DNA of 64,000 nucleotides from Streptomyces hundungensis (GTDB lineage Bacteria; Actinomycetota; Actinomycetes; Streptomycetales; Streptomycetaceae), in contig NZ_CP032698.1 in NCBI RefSeq assembly GCF_003627815.1, positions 3,720,001 to 3,784,000 on the forward strand. Reading direction: 5' to 3'. Of this stretch, positions 15,421 through 25,154 are shown one piece after another (positions within the stretch are counted from its first letter, which is position 1; every line of letters begins with the position of its first letter). A program made the translations under genes and the position numbers. The notes below the pieces were generated by a model. The model did not search any database, was not told the origin of the DNA, and saw nothing but the letters and a program-made list of their open reading frames with translations.

Positions 15421-16533
15421 ATGAACCGTCGTCGCCCCGCCGCCTGGATAGCAGCCGCCGTCATCGGTTCGGTCGTGCTGGTCACCGGCTGTTCCGACGA
15501 GGGCAAGCCGGTCAGCTTCGACTCCGGGCCGAGCAGCCCGTCGGCGCAGGCGTCGGCCCAGGGCGGCGCGGGCGACGGCGGCGCCTCGGGCAAGGACGCC
15601 AAGGACGGCAAGGACGGCAAGGACGCCAAGGACGGTAAGGACGACGACGCCTCAGCGCAGAACGGCGCCTCACCCCAGACGTTGCTGCCCACCGGCCCCA
15701 AGGCCGAGTTCACCACGCAGAGCTCCCTCGGCGACGGCACGAAGATCGGCGTGACCACGCTCAAGGGCGCGAAGTCCGGGTTCACCGGCAAGGTGTGGGT
15801 GTGGGCGCCCAAGCAGTACTTCGAGGACAAGTACAAGAACAGCGGCTTCCCGGTGCTCATCGCGCTGCCCGGCGGAAACGGTTACCCCAAGAACTACTGG
15901 ATGGGCACCGACCTCAAGTTGCAGAGCAGCATCGCCGAGTGGTCCAGGACCGGGAAGAGCCTGCCGTTCATCGTCGTCATGCCGGTCCTGAACCCGGACG
16001 CCAAGTACTACTACGACGGCAGTGACATCCCGGGCCGGCCGAAGATGGGCACCTGGATGACGGAGGACGTGCCGGATCTGGTGCGGGCCAACTTCCGCAC
16101 CTTCTCGTCCCGCGACGGATGGGCCTTCATGGGCTCCTCGTCGGGCGGCTTCGTCGGCCTGAAGTCGGTGCTCAAGCGGCCCGACCTGTTCAAGGCCGCG
16201 ATCGCGTCGGGCCCGGACATCGTGCCGGACTCCCCCCTGTGGGCCGGCCACGACGCCGAGAAGCAGGCGAACAACCCGGAGAAGCTCGCCCAGGACCTGA
16301 TCGACCGCAAGGGCCCCGAGGTCGCCCTCGCCTTCCAGGTGGGCACCAAGGAAGGCACGGTCGTGCCAAAGGTGCGGAGCTTCATCGACACCTACGGCAA
16401 GGGCCCGGTGAAGACCCGCCTCCAGCTGATCCAGGGCGGCACCCACAACGCCCACACCTACGTGAAGGGCATGGGCGAGGGCACCATGGAGTGGATCAGC
16501 AAGCAGATGCTGGCGCCGATCCCCTCGTCCTGA
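15421..16533 (+). CDS. Lipoprotein alpha/beta-hydrolase, esterase D/antigen 85-like
   Basis: A 370-residue exported lipoprotein with lipobox VTGC at Cys24. A low-complexity linker of repeated Lys-Asp-Gly (residues about 58-80) comes before the hydrolase domain. The domain has the nucleophile motif GSSSGG near residue 240 and the order of strands expected of PF00756 esterases. A late His (GGTHNAHTY) is placed like the catalytic histidine. The substrate is unknown; antigen-85 relatives act on acyl esters outside the membrane. CGGAG lies about 10 bases before ATG 15421. It is divergent from the kinase gene and convergent with mqnA. Confidence 0.8.
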   Translation: MNRRRPAAWIAAAVIGSVVLVTGCSDEGKPVSFDSGPSSPSAQASAQGGAGDGGASGKDAKDGKDGKDAKDGKDDDASAQNGASPQTLLPTGPKAEFTTQSSLGDGTKIGVTTLKGAKSGFTGKVWVWAPKQYFEDKYKNSGFPVLIALPGGNGYPKNYWMGTDLKLQSSIAEWSRTGKSLPFIVVMPVLNPDAKYYYDGSDIPGRPKMGTWMTEDVPDLVRANFRTFSSRDGWAFMGSSSGGFVGLKSVLKRPDLFKAAIASGPDIVPDSPLWAGHDAEKQANNPEKLAQDLIDRKGPEVALAFQVGTKEGTVVPKVRSFIDTYGKGPVKTRLQLIQGGTHNAHTYVKGMGEGTMEWISKQMLAPIPSS

Positions 16534-16598
16534 TCGGTCCCCTCATCCTGCTCGGTCCCCTCATCCTGAGCGGTCCGCTGCTGCTGAACGGGAATCCA

Positions 16599-17474
<876 letters not shown>

Positions 17475-17623
17475 CTAGACCCGTCCCACCCCGTGGACCG
17501 CGCCGGGCCCGGCCGAGGACCTCGCGGGAGTGCCTCGCGGGACCCCTGGGGAGGGTGCGTGATCACCTGCTCAGCCCCCGGTCAAACGTACGGACGCAGT
17601 GATCTTTCCCTCTACCGCGGCAC

Positions 17624-17772
17624 CTGAGCTGCGTGCTACGCTCAGCGCAAGTTGCAGTTTGGTTTCCCTTGCAGTACAGAGCCTGCGGAGCATGTAACCC
17701 GCAGGCTTTTGTAGTTTTCAGACTTGTTTGCAGGTTCTGGAGCAGGGCAACCCTTTGGCCCAAGGAGGGCTT
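17624..17772 (+). promoter_or_regulatory. Promoter and structured leader of the cold-shock gene
   Basis: A -10 element TACGCT lies at 17637-17642, flanked by the inverted repeat CTGAGC/GCTCAG (17624-17629 and 17640-17645). The leader of about 125 bases contains a perfect 9-bp hairpin, AGCCTGCGG (17680-17688) with CCGCAGGCT (17699-17707). It is followed at once by TTTGTAGTTTT, which has the form of an intrinsic terminator. The ribosome site AAGGAGG ends just before the ATG at 17773. The layout suggests leader-level control, by attenuation or temperature-sensitive folding, as known for csp genes in other bacteria. Confidence 0.55.
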
Positions 17773-17976
17773 ATGGCTACCGGAACCGTTAAGTGGTTCA
17801 ACGCTGAAAAGGGCTTCGGCTTCATCGCCCAGGACGGCGGCGGCCCGGATGTCTTCGTCCACTACTCCGCGATCAACGCGTCTGGTTTCCGCTCCCTGGA
17901 GGAGAACCAGGTCGTGAACTTCGACGTCACTCAGGGCCCGAAGGGCCCGCAGGCGGAGAACGTCACCCCGGCCTAA
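17773..17976 (+). CDS. Cold-shock protein, CspA family
   Basis: A 67-residue single cold-shock domain with both nucleic-acid-binding motifs, KGFGFI (RNP1) and VFVHY (RNP2), and the typical start [10 protein letters not shown]. Proteins of this type bind single-stranded RNA and DNA and melt RNA structure. AAGGAGG lies 5 bases before the ATG. The gene is monocistronic: a long structured leader precedes it and a strong terminator follows. Streptomyces carry several csp paralogues, so a specific gene name is not given. Confidence 0.95.
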   Translation: MATGTVKWFNAEKGFGFIAQDGGGPDVFVHYSAINASGFRSLEENQVVNFDVTQGPKGPQAENVTPA

Positions 17977-18018
17977 GTGCCCGGGTTGGCCGATCGATCG
18001 CTGACTTAGCAGTACCCA

Positions 18019-18056
18019 AGGAGCCCCGTCCTGCCGGAACGGGGCTCCTGCCTTTT
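18019..18056 (+). terminator. Intrinsic terminator of the cold-shock gene
   Basis: AGGAGCCCCGT (18019-18029) pairs perfectly with ACGGGGCTCCT (18039-18049), an 11-bp stem with a 9-base loop, followed by GCCTTTT. It lies 43 bases after the csp stop and also faces the convergent acyl-CoA synthetase gene. Confidence 0.85.
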
Positions 18057-18089
18057 GTGCCTTTTGCCGTCGCCTTCCACCGTCGTCAT

Positions 18090-19892
18090 TCAGCGGTGGT
18101 ACAGCGCCTCGATCTCGGCCGCGTACCGCTCCACCACCGCCGTGCGGCGCACCTTGAGGGTGGGGGTCAGTTCGCCGCCCTCCACGGTGAAGTCCCCCGG
18201 CAGGATCGCGAAGTCCCGGATCCTGGCGGGCCGGGACACCTGGGCGTTGGCCGTCTCGACCGCCTCCTGGACCAGCGCGCGGACCTCCGCCGGGTCCCGC
18301 CCGGCGGTCTCCTCCGCGTCGACGGTGATCAGCGCCACCGGGTACGGGCGCCGGTCGCCCACCATCACCGCGTGCGAGACGAAGCGGGAGCGCTCGATGG
18401 CCAGCTCCACATGCGAGGGCGTCAGATTCTTGCCGGCCGACGTGATGATCAGGTCCTTCTTGCGGCCCGTGATCGTGAGATAGCCGTCCGCGTCCAGCGA
18501 CCCCAGGTCGCCGGTGTGGAGCCAGCCGTCCGCGTCCAGCGCTTCCGCCGTGCCGAGCGCGTTGGCGTGATAGCCCGGGAAGATCATCGGCCCCCGGGCG
18601 AGCACTTCCCCGTCGTCCGCGATCCGCACCTCGCACCCGGCGACCGGCCGCCCCACCGTGCCGTACCGCACCGCGCCCGGGTGGTTGAGCGAGATCACCC
18701 CCGCGGACTCGGTCATCCCGTACCCCTCGAAGACCTGGATCCCGCAGGCCCGCAGGAAGTCCAGGACGGCCGGGTCGATCGGGGCGCCGCCGGTCAGGGC
18801 CCATCGCAGCCGACCGCCGAGGGCCGCCCTGACCGGGCCGAACAGTGCCGCGTCGGCGGCCTCGTACGCCTCCTGGCGCTCCGGCGGGAGGGCGCCGTCC
18901 GCCGCGAGGACACCGTCCGCGACCGCCGCGTCGAAGCGCTCGCCCCCGCCCTCCTGGGCCTCGGCGAGCGAGCGCACCACGGAGTAGACCTTCTCGAACA
19001 GCCGCGGTACGGACGGCAGATGGGTCGGCCGGGCCTCGGCGAGCTCGCCCACGACGTCCTCGATCCGCCCGCCGAAGTAGCAGAGCTCGCCCCCGTAGAG
19101 CAGCGTCGAGAACTGGATGAGCTGGGCGAGCAGATGCGCGAGCGGCAGATAGAGATAGGTGCGGTCGCCCGGGCCGCCCTCGACGAGGTGCAGCGTGGCG
19201 TCCTGGACGGCGCCCATGTTCCCGTGGGTGAGCCGACAGCCCTTGGGCGGGCCGGTGGTCCCGGAGGTGTAGACGAGCTCGGCGTCGTCGTCGGGCCGCA
19301 CCGCATCGGCCCGGGCGAGCAGGTCGTCGAGCGGGACGGCGGACCCGTCCGGCATCGTCGGTCCCGCGGGTCCCACCATCACGAGGACGTGAGCGAGGGC
19401 GGGCAGCTTCCCGCGCAGCCCCTCCACTCGTGCCGCCTCCTCGGGACCCTCGCAGATCACCGTCCTGGCGGCGGAGTCGGACAGCACCCACAGGGCCTCC
19501 TCGTCCCCCGCCGTCGGATACACCGGCACGACCACCGCGCCCACCGCCAGACAGGCGAAGTGCGCGTACATCCACTCGGGGCGGGTCTCGGCGAGGATCA
19601 CCACCCGGTCGCCGGCCTCGACGCCGAGCGCGAGGAGGCCGCGCGCGGTGCGCCGTACGGTGTCGCGCAGTTCGGCGTAGGTGACCGACACCCACTCCCC
19701 GCGCGCGTCCCGGAACCGCAGCGCGGGCCGGTCCGGGTGGCGCCCGGCCGCCCATTCGGTGAACACGGCGAGCGTCCGGGGGCGCGGGGACGGATCCGGG
19801 TGCGGGCTCCGGGACGGATCCTGGTGCGGGCTCCGGGACGGATCCTGGTGCGGGCTCCGGGACGGATCCTGGTGCGGGCTCTGGGGGGTCAT
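18090..19892 (-). CDS. Long-chain acyl-CoA synthetase (AMP-forming)
   Basis: A 600-residue ANL-family enzyme that activates fatty acids with ATP and CoA. It has the P-loop-like YTSGTTGPPKG, the GYGMTES region, the adenylate motif GDLG in a WLHTGDLGSLD context, and GRKKDLIITSAGKN. These match FAA1/FadD15-type long-chain acyl-CoA ligases. The first 35 residues are an unusual Pro/Asp/Ser extension made of three copies of SPHQDPSR. The ATG at 19892 has no strong ribosome site, so translation could begin further in; the conserved domain begins near residue 40. It is divergent from an AraC regulator, which may control it. Confidence 0.88.
   Translation of the reverse strand: MTPQSPHQDPSRSPHQDPSRSPHQDPSRSPHPDPSPRPRTLAVFTEWAAGRHPDRPALRFRDARGEWVSVTYAELRDTVRRTARGLLALGVEAGDRVVILAETRPEWMYAHFACLAVGAVVVPVYPTAGDEEALWVLSDSAARTVICEGPEEAARVEGLRGKLPALAHVLVMVGPAGPTMPDGSAVPLDDLLARADAVRPDDDAELVYTSGTTGPPKGCRLTHGNMGAVQDATLHLVEGGPGDRTYLYLPLAHLLAQLIQFSTLLYGGELCYFGGRIEDVVGELAEARPTHLPSVPRLFEKVYSVVRSLAEAQEGGGERFDAAVADGVLAADGALPPERQEAYEAADAALFGPVRAALGGRLRWALTGGAPIDPAVLDFLRACGIQVFEGYGMTESAGVISLNHPGAVRYGTVGRPVAGCEVRIADDGEVLARGPMIFPGYHANALGTAEALDADGWLHTGDLGSLDADGYLTITGRKKDLIITSAGKNLTPSHVELAIERSRFVSHAVMVGDRRPYPVALITVDAEETAGRDPAEVRALVQEAVETANAQVSRPARIRDFAILPGDFTVEGGELTPTLKVRRTAVVERYAAEIEALYHR
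19803..19874. repeat. 24-bp tandem repeat, three copies
   Basis: CGGGCTCCGGGACGGATCCT followed by GGTG is repeated three times without change, with degenerate copies at each end. It encodes the N-terminal SPHQDPSR repeats of the acyl-CoA synthetase. The unit is 24 bp, so copy-number change keeps frame. Confidence 0.85.
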
Positions 19893-19986
19893 GACCCGAC
19901 GGTAGGTACGGTCGTGCGTCCCACGGGATGACCGGAAACGTCACCCCGGCTGACCTCAACGCTCAACCCGGCTACGGTCGTTGACC

Positions 19987-20994
19987 ATGGCGAAGCCGAC
20001 GATCACGGTGCACCATGTGCGGGCCGTGCTGCGCGGCGCCGGGCGGCGCGGCATCGACACCGTGCCGCTGCTCCAGGCGTCCGGCATCCCCCCGCTGCTG
20101 CTCGGCGACGACCGGGCGCGGGTCACCCCGGCCCAGTTCGCCCACCTCTTCCGCGCCCTGTACCGGGCGACCGGGGACGAGTTCCTCGGCCTCGGCGGCG
20201 CCCCCAGCCGCCCGGGCACCTTCGCGATGATGTGTTACGCCGTCCTCGGCTGCCGCGACCTCGGCGGGGCGATGCGGCGCGGCACCGCCTTCTACGGCCT
20301 GTTCGCCGACGGCCCCGACCTCGGTCTCGAAGTGACCGGCACCGAGGCGGTGTTCGCGGTGCGGGGTGACCTCGGGGGCCACGACGAGGACCGGTTCCTG
20401 ACCGAGTGCCTCGTCATCATCTGGCACCGGCTGTGCAGTTGGCTGGTGGGGCGCCGCATCCCGCTGACCCGCGCCGCCTTCGGCTATCCACCGCCCCCGC
20501 ACCAGGAGGAGTACGAGTCGCTGTTCGGCTGCCCGGTCCGGTTCGGGGGCCCCCGCACGGAGGCGGTGTTCGACGCGCGCTGGCTGACCGCCCCGCTCGT
20601 ACGCGACGAGGCCGCGCTCGGGCAGATGCTGCGCCGCTCCCCCTTCGAACTGCTCAGCCGACACGCGTACGGGACGACGGTCGGCGAGCAGGTGGGCCGG
20701 GCCCTCGCGGGCGCCCTGCGCGCCTCGCCCCGGCTGCCCTCCCTGGAGGAGACTGCGGCGCGCCTGGCCATGTCCCCGGCCACGTTGCGCCGCCGCCTCG
20801 CCCACGAGGGCACCTCGTTCCAGCAGCTCAAGGACGCGGTACGGCGGGACGCGGCGATCGCGGGGCTCGCCGAGGGCCGCGAGCCGATCGCGGAGATCGC
20901 GGCCCGCCTGGGCTTCTCGGAGGACACCAGCTTCCACCGGGCGTTCCGCCGCTGGACGGGCACGACCCCGGGGGCGTACCGGCTGGGCCGGTGA
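19987..20994 (+). CDS. AraC-family transcriptional regulator, OruR-like
   Basis: A 335-residue regulator. The N-terminal half (about 10-190) matches the arabinose-binding-like domain of OruR/ArgR-type AraC proteins. The C-terminal 85 residues carry two helix-turn-helix units (ARLAMSPATLRRRLAHEG and IAARLGFSEDTSFHRAFRRW). ATG 19987 (MAKPTI) is preceded by TTGACC; no ribosome site is visible and a -10-like TACGGT lies just upstream, so the message may be leaderless. The gene is divergent from the acyl-CoA synthetase gene with 94 bp between them; relatives often control lipid or amino-acid catabolism. Confidence 0.85.
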   Translation: MAKPTITVHHVRAVLRGAGRRGIDTVPLLQASGIPPLLLGDDRARVTPAQFAHLFRALYRATGDEFLGLGGAPSRPGTFAMMCYAVLGCRDLGGAMRRGTAFYGLFADGPDLGLEVTGTEAVFAVRGDLGGHDEDRFLTECLVIIWHRLCSWLVGRRIPLTRAAFGYPPPPHQEEYESLFGCPVRFGGPRTEAVFDARWLTAPLVRDEAALGQMLRRSPFELLSRHAYGTTVGEQVGRALAGALRASPRLPSLEETAARLAMSPATLRRRLAHEGTSFQQLKDAVRRDAAIAGLAEGREPIAEIAARLGFSEDTSFHRAFRRWTGTTPGAYRLGR

Positions 20995-21192
20995 GGGCCC
21001 CCTGACCGGGGGGGCTCGTGGCTCGGGCGGACGTGCCGCCCGCCGGCCGGTGGGCACGAGGGCTCGGGCGGCCGCGCCCCCGCTGTCGGCCCGGGTCAGC
21101 GAAGGTGAGCGGTACGGTCAGCTCCGTACCTACCGGCGAGTCACTACCTTCTCCTCAACTGCCCGCGCCCATAGGACCGTTGGGAGAGCCGC

Positions 21193-22344
21193 ATGCACGT
21201 CCGTACCAGAGTCGCCGGTGCCATCGCCGCCGCACTCCTCCTGTCGGCAGCCACCCCCACCGCATTCGCCGACGCTCCGGCGACCACCGCGCCCGGTGAC
21301 CTCGTCACCCAGTCCCCCACCGAGTTCCATCCGCTGCCCGGCCAGTGGACCAACACCAAGGCCTGGCACATCACCTACCGCTCCACCACCGCCAAGGGCG
21401 GCCCGAACGTCGTCTCCGGCACGGTCATCGTCCCCAACGACGGCCGCACCGGCCCCCGCCCGGTCGTGACGTACGCGGTCGGCACGGTCGGGCTCGACGA
21501 CTCGTGCGCGCCGAGCGCCAACTTCCCGTACGGGACGGCCGTCGAGGCGACCCTGATCAACCAGGTCGTGCAGAAGGGCTGGGCGGTCGCGGTCACCGAC
21601 TACGAGGGGCTCGGCACACCGGGCGAGCACACCTACACGGTGGGCCGGGCCGAGGGCACCGCCGTGCTCGACGCGGCCCGCGCCGCCGAGCGGCTCGGCA
21701 TCCCCGGCGTCGACGCCAACTCGCCCGTGGGGATCATGGGTTACTCGCAGGGCGGCCAGGCCGCCAGTTGGGCGGCGGAGCTGCACGACTCCTACGCCCC
21801 CGACCTGTTGGTGAAGGGCACCGCGACCGGCGGCGTCCCGGCCGACCTGATGAAGGTCGCCTCCTCCAACGACGGCGGCCTGGGGTCGGGCCTCATCTTC
21901 ATGGCGGCGGCGGGCCAGAACGCGGCCTTCCCCGAGCTGAAGCTGGACTCGTACCTGAACACGGCGGGCAAGGCGCTGGTGGGCTACTTCCGGACCAACT
22001 GCGTGGCGATCGACACGACGGTGGGCTCGTTCAAGCACATCACCGACCTGACGGTGAAGGACCCGCTGCGACAGCCCGACTGGCAGGCCAGGCTCGCCGA
22101 GTCGAAGCTCGGCACGCACCGTCCCGACGCGCCGGTGTACCTCTACCACGGCACGATCGACGAGCTGATCCCGTACTCCGTGGGCCAGCAGCTCCGCTCG
22201 GACTGGTGCGCCCGGGACGCGAACGTGGAGTGGCACGCGCTGCCGCTGCTCGGCCACATCGGCGGGGTGACGGCGGGCGGAGTCCCGGCCGCGAACTGGC
22301 TGGCCGAACGCTTCGCGGGCGCCGCGCCACACCCCAACTGCTAG
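21193..22344 (+). CDS. Secreted lipase, LIP family
   Basis: A 383-residue exported alpha/beta-hydrolase. The signal peptide ends near PTAFADA (residues 24-28). The nucleophile motif GYSQGG lies near residue 185, the acidic residue near YHGTIDELIP, and the catalytic His near LLGHIGG, all in family order (PF03583). Paired cysteines fit extracellular folding. Such enzymes hydrolyse triacylglycerols or other esters in the medium. GGGAGAG lies upstream of the ATG at 21193. No operon partner is evident; a MerR regulator gene is convergent. Confidence 0.88.
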   Translation: MHVRTRVAGAIAAALLLSAATPTAFADAPATTAPGDLVTQSPTEFHPLPGQWTNTKAWHITYRSTTAKGGPNVVSGTVIVPNDGRTGPRPVVTYAVGTVGLDDSCAPSANFPYGTAVEATLINQVVQKGWAVAVTDYEGLGTPGEHTYTVGRAEGTAVLDAARAAERLGIPGVDANSPVGIMGYSQGGQAASWAAELHDSYAPDLLVKGTATGGVPADLMKVASSNDGGLGSGLIFMAAAGQNAAFPELKLDSYLNTAGKALVGYFRTNCVAIDTTVGSFKHITDLTVKDPLRQPDWQARLAESKLGTHRPDAPVYLYHGTIDELIPYSVGQQLRSDWCARDANVEWHALPLLGHIGGVTAGGVPAANWLAERFAGAAPHPNC

Positions 22345-22366
22345 CACCGGCACGTGTTCGGGCCCT

Positions 22367-23008
22367 CTACAGCCCATACCGGCGGGCGGACTCCTCCTGC
22401 TGGGCAAGGCGGTGGAGGGCCCGCAGGACGGGGTCGAAGAGAACGGTGGCGGCGACGGCGACCTCGACCTTCTCCTCCTCTGAGGGGTGGGTCTCGACGA
22501 AGTCCAGGTCGCGGACGGCCGCCCGGTGCATGAGTTCGGCGTACGGGGCCATGAATTCGGCGTCCCAGGAGTAGCCGAGCCGGTGCAGCGTGGCCACGGC
22601 GACGATCAACGCGCGGTGGTCCGGGGAGAGTTCACCGAGTTCGCGGGCGGTCGTCCAGCCCAGGGCGTCGAGGAGCCGGTCCACCTCGACGCGGGCGACG
22701 GCCACGGACGCGTCGCCGTCGTCGGGGTCGGGCCCGTGCGGCAGGGCCCACAGGGCGGCGCCGAGACGGATGGTGCGGTCGAGCGAGTCGTCGTCGACGT
22801 ACCCGATGACCTCCTTCGCCCTGGCGACGGTGAGGCCGCCGACCTCGATGAGGGCGCGCACCAGGCGGAGCCGGCGCAGATGGCTCTCGTCGTAGTCGGC
22901 GGTGGTCGCGCCGACCTTGCGCCCCGGCGCGAGCATCCCCTGTCGCAGGTAGTACTTGATCATTGCCGCGGAGACCCCGCTCCGCTCGCTCAACTCGGCC
23001 AGCCGCAT
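22367..23008 (-). CDS. MerR-family transcriptional regulator
   Basis: A 213-residue regulator. The N-terminal winged helix-turn-helix (MRLAELSERSGVSAAMIKYY) and the following wing (LRQGMLAPGRKVGATTADYD) are typical MerR. The C-terminal region of about 130 residues is helical and lacks the cysteines of metal-sensing members, so the effector is unknown. GAAGG lies 8 bases before ATG 23008. It is divergent from a DUF4188 gene, and the 139-bp gap contains repeated GGATAA-type half-sites that are good operator candidates. Confidence 0.85.
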   Translation of the reverse strand: MRLAELSERSGVSAAMIKYYLRQGMLAPGRKVGATTADYDESHLRRLRLVRALIEVGGLTVARAKEVIGYVDDDSLDRTIRLGAALWALPHGPDPDDGDASVAVARVEVDRLLDALGWTTARELGELSPDHRALIVAVATLHRLGYSWDAEFMAPYAELMHRAAVRDLDFVETHPSEEEKVEVAVAATVLFDPVLRALHRLAQQEESARRYGL

Positions 23009-23025
23009 CCCTTGCGCCTTCCCTC

Positions 23026-23075
23026 GGATAACGTCATTATCCAATGTATCGGCACGGGCTAACTCCGTTATCCAA
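23026..23075. promoter_or_regulatory. Putative MerR operator region
   Basis: GGATAACGTCATTATCC (23026-23042) is a perfect inverted repeat with 6-bp arms and a 5-base centre. A third half-site GTTATCCAA follows at 23067-23075, 31 bp from the matching ATTATCCAA. The sites lie between the MerR gene and the divergent DUF4188 gene. Confidence 0.5.
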
Positions 23076-23147
23076 CAAGGGAGTTGGGGGTACGCGCCCT
23101 GCCTGCCCCCATCCCCGGCCCGCCGACGTCGAGCAGCTGGAGGGACG

Positions 23148-23645
23148 ATGTCCGCCAAGCAGGCCCCCAACCGTACGACCGCCGCCGCCGAGGGCGAGGT
23201 GGTGGTGCTGCTGATCGGGATGCGCGTCAACCACTTCTGGGCGGTGCACCAGTGGGTCCCGGTGGGGTTCGCGATGCTCCGCATGCTGGCCGAGCTGAAG
23301 CGGGACCGGAGCCGGGGGCTGCTCGGCCATGTGCTGCTGACCGCGTCGCCGCGTACGTACTACGTGGTCCAGTACTGGGAGTCCAAGGAGAAGCTGTACG
23401 CCTACGCGCACTCGCCGCAGATGTTCCACCACCGGGCGTGGGCGATCCTCAACCGCAAGGAGCGGCAGGGGAAGGTGCGGGGGCATGTCGGGTTGTGGCA
23501 CGAGACGTATGTCGTGCCCGAGGGGTCCTACGAGTCGATCTACGCGGACATGCCGCCGTTCGGCCTGGCCGCGGCGACGGGGGTCCTGCCTCTGGCCCGG
23601 CGGGGCCGCACCGCAGCCGACCGCCTCGCCCACCGGCCCGCGTAG
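23148..23645 (+). CDS. DUF4188 (monooxygenase-like) protein
   Basis: A 165-residue protein whose length and motifs (MRVNHFWAVHQWVPV, YYVVQYWESKEKLYAYA, HVGLWHETYVV) match DUF4188, a ferredoxin-like alpha/beta barrel related to small antibiotic-biosynthesis monooxygenases. The catalytic reaction is not established for the family. GGAGGG lies 3 bases before the ATG, a short spacing. The gene is divergent from a MerR regulator that probably controls it. Confidence 0.75.
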   Translation: MSAKQAPNRTTAAAEGEVVVLLIGMRVNHFWAVHQWVPVGFAMLRMLAELKRDRSRGLLGHVLLTASPRTYYVVQYWESKEKLYAYAHSPQMFHHRAWAILNRKERQGKVRGHVGLWHETYVVPEGSYESIYADMPPFGLAAATGVLPLARRGRTAADRLAHRPA

Positions 23646-23963
23646 CCCGGCCCCCTGGGGCGTTCGCCCACCCACCCACCCGTGAGTGACGGGGACTGAA
23701 GGGTTCGGCCCCTGGGGCTCCGCCCCAGACCCCGTTCGCGCCTAAAGGGCGCTCGTCCTCAATCGCCGGACGGGCTGTAGGTGCCCCAGCACCGAGCATT
23801 TAAGGGGCGCGGGGAACTGCGCGACCAGCCACGCACGGCCCGCAGCCGAAAGCGGGTTTTGAGGGGCGCGGGGAACTGCGCGAGAAGCGGGCACGGCCCG
23901 CACATGACCGGGGGGTTGGGGGCGCGGGCGAAGGTGGCCGACGGCCGCCGACCGTCGCCACCC
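23646..23963. repeat. Intergenic region made of dispersed Streptomyces repeats
   Basis: There is no gene here. 23712-23777 is one element (CTGGGGCTCCGCCCCAG hairpin, then GCGCCTAAAGGGCGC and TCCTCAATCGCCGGACGGG). It recurs in inverted orientation at 36154-36216. A second element, GGGGCGCGGGGAACTGCGCG, occurs at 23803 and 23862 and recurs at 26409-26608 and 35979-36120. The hairpins may also end transcription of the flanking convergent genes. Confidence 0.8.
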
Positions 23964-25154
23964 TCAGTGCACTCGCCTCTGCTCACTCCCCAAATACACC
24001 GGCACCCCCGGCTCGAACTCCGCCGGCGCCACCGCCGGCGCAGACGGCTGGGCGCCCGGGACGACGCGGCGGCGCCGGGCGACCGGCGTGTTGTCGCGTA
24101 CGTCCGCGATCCCCCGCTTCAGCGAGTCGCGGATCCACCGGCTGGCGGGACGTTCCACGAAGCGGTGGATGAGCCAGGCGATGGCCATCATCAGGGCGAC
24201 GACCGAGACCACGAGCACGGGTGCGGCCACCCGCCCGCGGAAGTGGTGGATGAGGGTCAGGCCGATGAACATGTGGATCAGGTACAGCGGATAGGTGAGC
24301 GCTCCGGCCGTGGAAAGCCACTTCCACTGCACCTTGTTGAACACTCCCAGCGCGATCGCGCCGACCATCAGGAACCCGGCCAGGATGATCAGCCGCACCG
24401 GCCAGGTGGGGAGGTTCTCCGCCGCCGCCCGGCCGAGGTTGCTGGCCATGCGGTAGCGGATGTAGCGCTGGGCCAGCAGGAACTGGAACAGCACCAGGCC
24501 CCACAGCACGGGGTTCGCTCCGTAACGGCGCATCAGGTAGAAGGCGATGCCGGCGATGAAGAACGGCGCGTACTGCGGCATCGCGAAGGCCACGAGCATG
24601 GGAGTGCCGAGGCCGGGCGCGAGGGCCGCCGCCACCGTCCACACCCCGCAGAAGACGAGCACGTTGCGGTACGTGACGCCGCACAGGACGACGATCGCCA
24701 TCAGGATGTAGAACTTGATCTCGACGAAGAGCGTCCAGTAGGCGCCGTCGACGTCCTTGGTGCCGTTTCCGGCCTGGAGCATCGTGAAGTTGACGATGAC
24801 GTCGTCCCAGTGGCGTATGGAGCTGATCTCCGGCCACTTCTTCACGACCAGCGCCGTGAGCGGTATGGCGACCCAGTAGGCGGGGAAGAGCCGGGAGACC
24901 CGCGAGACGGCGAAGTCGCCGATCGTGCGCCCCCAGACGCTCATGCAGATGACGAATCCGCTGACCAGGAAGAAGACCTCGACACCCAGCCAGCCGAACT
25001 GGGCGAACGGGTGCAGGGTCGGGAAGATCGTCGCTGTGCTGTGGCCCCAGGCGCTGCTCAGCGCGAGGTAGTGGTAGCCCACCACCATCAGGGCGGCGAC
25101 GAGCCGGAGCCCGTCCAACGCTGCGAGTCTGGCCGCCGGCCGGCGCTGGGACAT
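23964..25154 (-). CDS. Membrane acyltransferase, OafA/YrhL family
   Basis: A 396-residue integral membrane protein with about ten hydrophobic segments. The family signature is at the N-terminus: LDGLRLVAALMVVGYHYLAL, whose His is the expected catalytic residue. Acyltransferase-3 enzymes move acetyl or other acyl groups onto polysaccharides, lipids or antibiotics. The C-terminal 60 residues are a basic, Pro/Ala-rich cytoplasmic tail. GGAGG lies upstream of the ATG at 25154. No sugar or antibiotic genes are adjacent, so the acceptor cannot be named. Confidence 0.85.
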   Translation of the reverse strand: MSQRRPAARLAALDGLRLVAALMVVGYHYLALSSAWGHSTATIFPTLHPFAQFGWLGVEVFFLVSGFVICMSVWGRTIGDFAVSRVSRLFPAYWVAIPLTALVVKKWPEISSIRHWDDVIVNFTMLQAGNGTKDVDGAYWTLFVEIKFYILMAIVVLCGVTYRNVLVFCGVWTVAAALAPGLGTPMLVAFAMPQYAPFFIAGIAFYLMRRYGANPVLWGLVLFQFLLAQRYIRYRMASNLGRAAAENLPTWPVRLIILAGFLMVGAIALGVFNKVQWKWLSTAGALTYPLYLIHMFIGLTLIHHFRGRVAAPVLVVSVVALMMAIAWLIHRFVERPASRWIRDSLKRGIADVRDNTPVARRRRVVPGAQPSAPAVAPAEFEPGVPVYLGSEQRRVH

